Assembly (NCBI RefSeq): GCF_965279055.1
Contig: NZ_OZ257125.1
Span: forward strand, 1,488,001-1,552,000
Origin: Hydrocarboniphaga sp965279055
GTDB lineage: Bacteria; Pseudomonadota; Gammaproteobacteria; Nevskiales; Nevskiaceae
Length of the DNA stretch: 64,000 bases
Direction of reading: 5' to 3'
The position numbers and the translations under genes are program-made. Below are positions 48,861-59,994 of this stretch, in pieces. The number at the start of each line of letters is the position of its first letter. The first letter of the stretch is position 1. Below the pieces are notes generated by a model. It ran no database searches, was not told the origin of the DNA, and worked only from the letters and a program-made list of their open reading frames with translations.

Positions 48861-49586
48861 ATGAGCACGTCGGCAGACGAGGCCGCGCCGCGATCCACGG
48901 CGAGTCTCGTGCTGCTGCTGTTCCTGCTGGCGGTCTTGTTCGCCGGCTTCGTTGCACTCGGCAGCTGGCAGATTCAGCGCCGTGCCTGGAAGCTCGATTT
49001 GATCGAGCGTGTCGAGCAGCGCGTGCATGCGGCACCGGAAGCGGCGCCGCCTCGCGAAACCTGGGCCGGTATCGGCGCCGAAGATGAATATCGCCATGTG
49101 CAGCTCGAAGGCGAATACCTCCGCGACCGCGATGTTTACACGCAGGCGGTGACCGCACGCGGCCCCGGCTTCTGGCTGCTGACGCCGCTGCAGACTCGCG
49201 ACGGTTTCGTGGTGCTGATCAATCGCGGCTTCGTCGAAAAGCAGCAGGCCAGTGCGGGGCCGACGCAAGGCGAGGTTCGTATCGCCGGTCTGCTGCGGCT
49301 GAGCGAGCCCAAGGGCGGTTTCCTGCGGGACAACGATCCGGCCGCCAAGCGCTGGTTCTCCCGCGACGTCGCCGCGATCGCCGCAGCCCTTGATCTGCCG
49401 GTGCACAAGGTCGCGCCTTACTTCATCGACGCCGATGCAAGTGCTTCGACTGACGACGGCCCGGTCGGCGGCATGACCGTCGTCAGTTTCCACAACAGCC
49501 ATCTGGTCTACGCGATCACCTGGTACGGGCTGGCGGCGATGACGGTCTTCGGCGGCCTCCTGCTGCTGCGCTCCCGCAGGGCCTGA
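48861..49586 (+). CDS. SURF1 family oxidase-assembly protein, 241 aa
   Basis: Inner-membrane protein that aids heme insertion into heme-copper oxidases. Two terminal TM helices frame a periplasmic domain: TM1 (LLLFLLAVLFAGFVALGSWQIQRR, the SURF1 N-terminal signature), then EYRHVQLEGEY, GPGFWLLTPLQTRDGFVVLINRGFV, and near the end NSHLVYAITWYGLAAM. It starts ten bases after cyoD, so it is probably part of the same operon and dedicated to the bo3 oxidase. Confidence 0.9.
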   Translation: MSTSADEAAPRSTASLVLLLFLLAVLFAGFVALGSWQIQRRAWKLDLIERVEQRVHAAPEAAPPRETWAGIGAEDEYRHVQLEGEYLRDRDVYTQAVTARGPGFWLLTPLQTRDGFVVLINRGFVEKQQASAGPTQGEVRIAGLLRLSEPKGGFLRDNDPAAKRWFSRDVAAIAAALDLPVHKVAPYFIDADASASTDDGPVGGMTVVSFHNSHLVYAITWYGLAAMTVFGGLLLLRSRRA

Positions 49587-49681
49587 GCTTTCTCAAATTC
49601 CGGTCATCGCCGGCGTAGCCTGAGTGACGGCGAATGGCCCGCCGCTTTACCCGCGCTACGCGCTCGTCCACGATGCGCGCC

Positions 49682-51049
49682 ATGCAACCCAGCCCTGCCA
49701 TCGACCCGACCCAGCGTGCGCGCCTGTCGCTGAGCGCCTCGTCCGGAGCGACCGTCGGCCAGCAGAACATGCTGCAGTTGATCCAGTTGCGCTGGATCGC
49801 GGTGATCGGGCAGATCCTGACCATCGTCTACGTCAGCCTGGTGTTCAAGATCGAGCTGCCGCTGCCGGCGATGGCCGCGGTGCTGTGTTTCCTGGTCGGC
49901 CTGAACCTGTTCAGCCTGTACCGGCCGCGCAAGATCGGCGACGTCACCAATGGCTCGCTGCTGCTGGCGCTACTGCTCGACGTGGCCGCGCTGACTGCGC
50001 TGTTGTACATGAGCGGCGGCGCTACCAATCCTTTCGTGTTCCTGTACCTGCTGCAGGTGACCATCGGCGCGGTGCTGCTCGAGGCCTGGTCGACCTGGAC
50101 CATGGTCGCGGTGACCAGCGTGTGCTTCGCGTTCCTGATGCGTTTCTACATGCCGCTGGACCTGCTGCCGGCGGACGCCAACGAGCTGTTCCGGCTGCAC
50201 ATCATCGGCATGCTGATCTGTTTCGTGCTCGATGTCGGCCTGCTGGTGGTGTTCATGACGCGCATCAATCGCATCCTGCGCGGCCGCGATGCGCGCCTGG
50301 CCGATCTGCGCCAGCGTGCTGCCGAAGAAGACCACATTGTCCGCATGGGCCTGCTCGCCTCCGGCGCGGCGCATGAACTCGGCACGCCGCTGGCGACCTT
50401 GTCGGTGATCCTCGGCGACTGGCGGCGCATGCCGGTGTTTCGCGACGATCCCGAACTGGCGCAGGAGATCGGCGACATGCAGGCCGAGGTCACGCGTTGC
50501 AAGACCATCGTCACCGGTATCCTGATGGCGGCGGGCGAGGCGCGCGGCGAGTCACCGGTGGTGACGACCGTCGCCGGCTTTCTCGACGAGCTGGTCGAGG
50601 AATGGCGCAGCACGCGGCCGGTCGTGAAGTTTGAATACGACTACGAGAACGATAGGGACAGCACGCACGATGCCTACGAGCACTTCCCCATCGTCTCGGA
50701 TTCGGCGCTGAAACAGGTGATCCATACGGTGCTCGACAATGCGCTGGAAAGCTCGCCGGATTGGGTAGGCTTGTCCGCGTGGTGTAGCGAAGGCAGCCTG
50801 TCTTTGTCGGTGCGCGACCGCGGTCCGGGTTTTGCCCCGGAAATGCTGGAGCACATCGGCAAGCCGTATCAGTCCAGCAAGGGAAGGCCGGGCGGCGGCT
50901 TGGGCTTGTTTCTCGTCGTCAATGTCGTGCGCAAGCTCGGCGGCAGCGTGACCGCGGAGAACGCCTTCATCGGTGGCGGCGCGTTGGTGACCTTGCATCT
51001 GCCGTTGGAGGCGCTGTCGATCGAGCGCAAGAAGGCGCGCCATGGTTGA
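49682..51049 (+). CDS. Redox sensor histidine kinase, RegB/RoxS-like, 455 aa
   Basis: Membrane sensor kinase. About six TM helices in residues 30-195 (LRWIAVIGQILTIVYVSLVF and onwards), then HisKA with the RegB-type H box (LLASGAAHELGTPLATLSV) and HATPase (GGGLGLFLVVNVV). Wording of the H box and TM layout match RegB/PrrB/RoxS, which sense the redox state of the quinone pool. ATG 49682 is used; an ATG at 49673 is possible. It overlaps the regulator gene by eight bases and follows cyoABCD-SURF1, consistent with control of oxidase expression. Confidence 0.88.
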   Translation: MQPSPAIDPTQRARLSLSASSGATVGQQNMLQLIQLRWIAVIGQILTIVYVSLVFKIELPLPAMAAVLCFLVGLNLFSLYRPRKIGDVTNGSLLLALLLDVAALTALLYMSGGATNPFVFLYLLQVTIGAVLLEAWSTWTMVAVTSVCFAFLMRFYMPLDLLPADANELFRLHIIGMLICFVLDVGLLVVFMTRINRILRGRDARLADLRQRAAEEDHIVRMGLLASGAAHELGTPLATLSVILGDWRRMPVFRDDPELAQEIGDMQAEVTRCKTIVTGILMAAGEARGESPVVTTVAGFLDELVEEWRSTRPVVKFEYDYENDRDSTHDAYEHFPIVSDSALKQVIHTVLDNALESSPDWVGLSAWCSEGSLSLSVRDRGPGFAPEMLEHIGKPYQSSKGRPGGGLGLFLVVNVVRKLGGSVTAENAFIGGGALVTLHLPLEALSIERKKARHG

Positions 51050-51587
51050 ACAGGGCCACGATGAACGCCTGCTGCTGATTGTCGAAGACGACGCAGCTTT
51101 TGCCCGCACCTTGAAGCGCTCCTTCGAGCGTCGCGACTATCGCGTGCTGCTCGCCGCCAGCGCCAAAGAAGCTCACGAGCTGCTGCTGACGAATACGCCA
51201 GGCTACGCCGTGGTCGACCTGAAACTCGGCAGCGACTCCGGCCTGAGCGTCGTCCAGGTGCTGCACCAGCACAGCGCGGCGATGCTGATCGTCGTGCTGA
51301 CCGGCTTCGCCAGCATCGCCACCGCGGTCGAGGCGATCAAACTGGGCGCCTGCAACTACCTGGTGAAGCCATCGAACACCGACGACATCGAGGCGGCGTT
51401 CACCCGCGAGTCCAGCGACGTCGAGATTCCGGTCGCAGCCCGCGCCACCTCGATCAAGACGCTGGAGTGGGAGCGCATCCACGAGACCTTGGCCGAGACC
51501 AATTTCAACATTTCCGAAACCGCCCGCCGCCTCGGCATGCACCGGCGAACGCTGGCGCGCAAACTGGGCAAACGTTTCATCCCTTGA
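51042..51587 (+). CDS. Redox response regulator, RegA/RoxR-like, 181 aa
   Basis: Receiver domain (LLIVEDDAAFARTL; phosphoacceptor in YAVVDLKLGSDSGLSVV; lysine in YLVKPSNTDDIEAAF) joined by a proline-poor linker to a Fis-type HTH at the C-terminus (NFNISETARRLGMHRRTLARKLGKR). Size and domain order are those of RegA/PrrA/ActR/RoxR. These regulators act on terminal oxidase genes in Pseudomonas and alphaproteobacteria, fitting the cyo genes upstream. Confidence 0.9.
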   Translation: MVEQGHDERLLLIVEDDAAFARTLKRSFERRDYRVLLAASAKEAHELLLTNTPGYAVVDLKLGSDSGLSVVQVLHQHSAAMLIVVLTGFASIATAVEAIKLGACNYLVKPSNTDDIEAAFTRESSDVEIPVAARATSIKTLEWERIHETLAETNFNISETARRLGMHRRTLARKLGKRFIP

Positions 51588-51956
51588 AGTCGTGCGATCG
51601 GGTGGCGGTTTCGGCCTGATCAATGCCTGATCAGAAAGTGTCATCAAAGCAAAATAAAAACGATACGGATCAGCGCGTTAACAAATAGGCAAAAGATCGC
51701 TGTTGACGCATCTCCCAATGTCCGTAGAATGCGCCTCCCTGGTGACGGCAACGCGGATTCAAAGCGAAGCTAAAGCCCTGATCTTTAAAAGAATAAGCAA
51801 GTGATTTGTGTGGGTGCTCCTGTTTGCGTGGTGGAAGCCACGTGACACATGAGTATCAATTGAGCTTGGTTGTTAAGAGTTCAGTGAGATGACTCCGAAT
51901 CGGTCGAAGCGCTGCATGCAGTGTGAGATCGAGATCCATTTGAAGTAATTTTCATC
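51588..51956 (+). other. rRNA operon promoter and leader region
   Basis: Holds the AT-rich upstream part, the rrn promoter at 51703-51730 and about 225 bases of leader before the 16S. The leader has a boxA-like stretch around GATCTTTAAAAGAA. No protein-coding gene seen. Confidence 0.6.
51703..51730 (+). promoter_or_regulatory. rRNA operon promoter
   Basis: TTGACG (51703-51708), a 16-base spacer, TAGAAT (51725-51730), followed by a GC-rich discriminator (GCGCC). An A/T-rich tract about 40-60 bases upstream (AAATAAAAACG) could be an UP element. Spacing and hexamers are close to the sigma-70 consensus. Confidence 0.75.
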
Positions 51957-53481
<1,525 letters not shown>

Positions 53482-53577
53482 AAAGTACGCTTTCGAAGCG
53501 CACTCAGGAGCATCCACACAAGTCACTTGCCAATAAAAGAGATCAGCCCCGTTGCGCGGCTGATGGAGTCCCTGCCC

Positions 53578-53654
53578 GGGTCTGTAGCTCAGTTGGTCAG
53601 AGCACACGCTTGATAAGCGTGGGGTCGGTGGTTCAAATCCACCCAGACCCACCA
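53578..53654 (+). tRNA. tRNA-Ile (GAT)
   Basis: A 77-base cloverleaf in the 16S-23S spacer. Acceptor GGGTCTG/CAGACCC, anticodon loop TTGATAA (GAT), T arm GGTGG-TTCAAAT-CCACC, encoded CCA. Usual spacer tRNA of proteobacterial rRNA operons. Confidence 0.97.
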
Positions 53655-53689
53655 TTTTGGATCTGCGATCCGGGTGTGGTGTTGAATCC

Positions 53690-53765
53690 GGGGCCATAGC
53701 TCAGCTGGGAGAGCGCGTGCTTTGCAAGCATGAGGTCGTCGGTTCGATCCCGTCTGGCTCCACCA
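53690..53765 (+). tRNA. tRNA-Ala (TGC)
   Basis: A 76-base cloverleaf 35 bases after tRNA-Ile. Acceptor GGGGCCA/TGGCTCC (one G-T pair), anticodon loop TTTGCAA (TGC), encoded CCA. The G3-T70 pair typical of alanine identity is present. Confidence 0.97.
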
Positions 53766-54002
53766 ACACTCTCCAGATTCAGTCAAACGTCTTTGTGGTT
53801 TGAGGATGTTTTGCTGAATCCGAGAAATCGGGTTTCTCTTGTTCTTTAACAATTAGGTTTGTAGTCAACACTGTAAGCGTTACATGTCGTTCATTTTTAG
53901 TGAATCACATTGTTCTCAATGCCCAAGGTGCTTTGACGGCGAAAAAATATCGTTATGTAGTAAATGTAACTTTGAAGTTCGAAAGAATGTTTGAGGTTAT
54001 AT

Positions 54003-56845
<2,843 letters not shown>

Positions 56846-56975
56846 TAACGCTCAAGCATTTTTTAACCGTCATCGCACCTTTGTGCCTTGAGAACAAAAC
56901 GCTTACGCAACATCGTGTTGACTACAAACCAAATTCGAGCTTCTTGGACACCATAAACCAAGAACTCAGCCAGTT

Positions 56976-57092
56976 TGCCTGGCGGCATTAGCGAGTTGGA
57001 ACCACCCGTTCCCATCCCGAACACGGAAGTGAAACGACTCAGCGCCGATGATAGTGTGGCAATGACCATGCGAGAGTAGGACACTGCCAGGC
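56976..57092 (+). rRNA. 5S ribosomal RNA
   Basis: About 117 bases from TGCCTGGCGGC to CTGCCAGGC, which pair to form helix I. Internal landmarks CCCATCCCGAACACGGAAGTGAAACG and GATGATAGTGTGG match bacterial 5S. It lies 130 bases after the 23S. Confidence 0.96.
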
Positions 57093-57102
57093 TCTTAATA
57101 CC

Positions 57103-57140
57103 AACCCCCTCAACGAGTAATCGTCGAGGGGGTTTCTTTT
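57103..57140 (+). terminator. Terminator of the rRNA operon
   Basis: AACCCCCTC-A-ACGA, loop GTAA, TCGT-C-GAGGGGGTT followed by TCTTTTT. A 13-base stem with one mismatch lies ten bases after the 5S. On the minus strand it also follows the convergent GTPase gene. Confidence 0.9.
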
Positions 57141-57180
57141 TGGCGGCGGGAAAAAGTCGGTTTTGTTCTTTGTCGAGAAA

Positions 57181-58272
57181 CTATGGATGGCCGGCAGCAC
57201 AGGCCTGCAAATAGCCCAGGGTCTGGCCGACGATTTCCTGGCCGTAGCCGCGTGTGATGAACACCAGTCGCGTGCGGTGATCATCGTCCGGCCACGCCGG
57301 CAGCACTGTCGGCGGATGGAAGGCCTTCTGCACGCCGTGGATCACGGTCGGTCCATTCTGGCCTTCGATATTGATCAGGCCTTTCACGCGCAGCAGGGTC
57401 GGTCCGCATAGCGTTCGCAGAAATTCCATCCAGCCGAGAAAGCGTTCCGATTGCAGCGGCGTCTCGACAATCAGGCTGAACGTCTGGATGTCCTGATCGC
57501 CCGGGACGGTGAGGCCCGGTGTACGGCTGAGTACGCTGGTCGGCGCCGGTGTGAAGCGCAGGCTGTCGGCTTGTCCGATCAGCGCGCCGGGTCGGTATCG
57601 CGGCGACGAAGGATCGTGGCGGCCCCCGGTGAAAAGCTGCTGCGGCTCGGCAGCACCGTTGCCAACGCCGTCGACTTCGGCGTCCGGATTCAGCGCTGCC
57701 AGCCGCGCACGCAGCTCGGCCACTTGAGCCGCGTCGACCAGGTCGGTCTTGCTGATCAGGATGCGATCCGCGGCGGTGATCTGTTGTACCGCAATGTCCT
57801 GTGTGAGCAAGGTGTCGGCGACATTGAATGCGTCGACCACGGTGACCACCGAATCCAGGCAGTAGCGTTCGACCAGTTCCGGAGTGCGCAGGATCTGCTG
57901 CAGGATCGGCCAGGGTTCGGCCAGGCCGGTGGTCTCGATGATCACGCGTTGCAGCGTGGTATTCGCACGCGCTTGCATGCGCTCGGCGAGGCCGAGCATC
58001 GCTTCGGCGATTTCACCACGCGCGCTGCAGCAAATGCAGCCGTCGGCGATCAGCGTGGTGTCTTCCGGCGCCGCTTCGACCAGATGATGATCGATACCGA
58101 TGCTGCCGTATTCGTTGATGACGACGCCGGTCCCGAGCATCGTCGGATGCCGCAGCAGCGAGTTCAGCAAAGTGGTCTTGCCCGCGCCGAGAAAACCGGT
58201 CAGCAGGCACACCGGAATACGCGCTGCGCGGCTGGCTTGCGCCGAGTCTCCGACACGTTCTTCGCTGTTCAC
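57181..58272 (-). CDS. COG0523 family GTPase, CobW-like metallochaperone, 363 aa
   Basis: G3E-family P-loop GTPase thought to insert metals (Zn, Co or Fe) into target proteins. Walker A GFLGAGKTT at 26-34; the family's metal-binding GCICC at 78-82; Walker B region VIIETTGLAEP; a guanine-specificity motif written SKTD rather than NKxD; and a CobW C-terminal domain (FSLIVETPLQSERFLGWMEFL...LRVKGLINIEG). Target unknown: no cobalamin genes or Zur-regulated neighbours are nearby. It is convergent with the rRNA operon. Confidence 0.9.
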   Translation of the reverse strand: MNSEERVGDSAQASRAARIPVCLLTGFLGAGKTTLLNSLLRHPTMLGTGVVINEYGSIGIDHHLVEAAPEDTTLIADGCICCSARGEIAEAMLGLAERMQARANTTLQRVIIETTGLAEPWPILQQILRTPELVERYCLDSVVTVVDAFNVADTLLTQDIAVQQITAADRILISKTDLVDAAQVAELRARLAALNPDAEVDGVGNGAAEPQQLFTGGRHDPSSPRYRPGALIGQADSLRFTPAPTSVLSRTPGLTVPGDQDIQTFSLIVETPLQSERFLGWMEFLRTLCGPTLLRVKGLINIEGQNGPTVIHGVQKAFHPPTVLPAWPDDDHRTRLVFITRGYGQEIVGQTLGYLQACAAGHP

Positions 58273-58408
58273 TCGACGACTTCCTCTTCAGGCGCAGCTT
58301 GCCCAGCGCAGTGTTGCGAGCCAGGGCGGCGATGCGCAAGCGCCAGATCGCCGCGCGACCACTGGAGTAGCATGTTGGCGACTCAAGCCAAATAGAAAAA
58401 GGAGTTTC

Positions 58409-59047
58409 ATGGAGGTCGCGGTCGGCTCGATTCCGCTGGGCGTCAAAGTCGCGTACACCGCGTTCATGGTCGTGCTGGTACCGGTGTATCTGCGCAGCTA
58501 CGGACCCACCAACTTCCTCTACTTCTGCGACGTCGCATTGCTGCTGACCCTGGTGGGCGTGTGGACCGAGAGTGCGCTGCTGCTGTCGGTGGCGACCGCC
58601 GGCATCCTGATCCCGCAGCTGTTCTGGCTGGTGGACTATCTGGCCAATCTGGCCGGCTGGAAAATCAGCGGCATGACCGAGTACATGTTCGACCCGCAGC
58701 GCTCGACCTTCCTGCGCGGACTGTCGCTGTTCCACGGCTGGCTGCCGGTGTTGTTGCTGTATCTGGTCTGGCGCACCGGCTACGACGCACGCGGCTTTCT
58801 GATCTGGACCGCGCTGGCCACGGTGCTGGTACTGGTCTGCTACTTCCTGATGCCGCCGCCGTCGCTGACGCGTGACGGCATCGCGCCAGTCAACATCAAC
58901 TACGTCTACGGCTTCTCCGACGATCGGCCGCAGGCCTGGATGCCGGCCTGGGCCTGGCTGCTGGTGGCGCTGTTCGGCTACCCGGCGTTGCTGTATCTGC
59001 CGGCGCACCTGCTCCTGAAGTACCTGATGCCGCTGCCGCCGGTCTGA
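58409..59047 (+). CDS. Multi-pass membrane protein, 212 aa, unknown function
   Basis: ATG 58409 has an AAAGGAG site. Six or seven hydrophobic helices: KVAYTAFMVVLVPVYLRSY, FLYFCDVALLLTLVGVW, SALLLSVATAGILIPQLFWL, LFHGWLPVLLLYLVW, GFLIWTALATVLVLVCYFLM, and MPAWAWLLVALFGYPALLYLP. A conserved-looking loop is PVNINYVYGFSDDRPQAWM. I recall similar uncharacterised membrane proteins in scattered phyla but know no function. Confidence 0.75.
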   Translation: MEVAVGSIPLGVKVAYTAFMVVLVPVYLRSYGPTNFLYFCDVALLLTLVGVWTESALLLSVATAGILIPQLFWLVDYLANLAGWKISGMTEYMFDPQRSTFLRGLSLFHGWLPVLLLYLVWRTGYDARGFLIWTALATVLVLVCYFLMPPPSLTRDGIAPVNINYVYGFSDDRPQAWMPAWAWLLVALFGYPALLYLPAHLLLKYLMPLPPV

Positions 59048-59162
59048 TCCCGACGGATCGCCGGTGCGGCGTACGTTGTCGGCGCTGCGCAGGCCCGGCG
59101 TCAGGTCCGCTAAGCTACGGCCAGCGGAGCGGACGCTCGCCCGCCCCGGGAGACGATCGATA

Positions 59163-59984
59163 ATGAAAACCAGGACGGGTACCGTGCCGAGACACGGCCT
59201 CGCCAGCTTGCTGCTGCTGATGATCGCGGCGTTTGCCAGTGTGCCGTCGCCTGCGGCCGACAAGCCGACGGTCGAGAGCATCGACCAATGCATGCGCGCG
59301 AACATCCCGCCGGCGCTGCAGATCAAGCAGTTCACGCTCAACACCACCGACCGCAACGGCGCCAACCGCCAGCTCAAGGGACGGCTGTTCGCGATTCGCG
59401 ATGAGGGTCTGCTGCGGACGATGCTGCGCATCGACGCGCCGGCGGATCTGCGCGGCGCCGCCTACCTGCTACGCGAAGGCAAGGACAAGCAACAGCAGGA
59501 CGCGATGTACATCTTCCTGCCGGCGCTGAACAAGACGCGACGCATCATGGGCGGCACGCAGGACAATCCGCTGTTCGGCACCGACATCTCCTACGCCGAC
59601 ATCAAGCAGATTTCGCATGCTTTCAGCGGCGGCAAAGTCGTGCTCGAAAAGACCGAGCAGCTGGACAAGCGCGACACCTACGTGTTGGCGCTGACGCCGG
59701 ACGCGGCGCAGCAGTCGCGCTATGCGCAGATCCGCACCTGGGTCGACAAGCAGAGCTGCGTGGCGCTGCGCGCCGATTTCATCGCCGATACGCAGGTGCG
59801 CAAGCGTTACAGCGCCTCGGCCAGTGATCTGAAGCAGAACGGCACTCGCTGGTACGTGGCCAAGGGCACGATGGAAGACCTCAGTGAGAAGAGCCGCACC
59901 GAGCTGACGATCGACGGTGTCAGCGCTAGCGATAGCCTGTCCGACGTCTACTTCAACCCGCGCTCGTTCCAACTGGGCAACTGA
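59163..59984 (+). CDS. Outer-membrane lipoprotein-sorting (LolA-like) protein, 273 aa
   Basis: Exported protein. Signal peptide (LASLLLLMIAAFASVPSPAA). The mature part has the LolA-like pattern found next to RND exporters: GRLFAIRDEGLLRTMLRIDAPADLRGAAYLLRE, DAMYIFLPALNKTRRIMGGTQDNPLFGTDISYADI, and RYSASASDLKQNGTRWY...TELTIDGV. Ten bases separate it from the MMPL exporter gene, so they likely form one transport unit for a hydrophobic or lipid cargo. Confidence 0.85.
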   Translation: MKTRTGTVPRHGLASLLLLMIAAFASVPSPAADKPTVESIDQCMRANIPPALQIKQFTLNTTDRNGANRQLKGRLFAIRDEGLLRTMLRIDAPADLRGAAYLLREGKDKQQQDAMYIFLPALNKTRRIMGGTQDNPLFGTDISYADIKQISHAFSGGKVVLEKTEQLDKRDTYVLALTPDAAQQSRYAQIRTWVDKQSCVALRADFIADTQVRKRYSASASDLKQNGTRWYVAKGTMEDLSEKSRTELTIDGVSASDSLSDVYFNPRSFQLGN

Positions 59985-59994
59985 GCTGGCCAGC

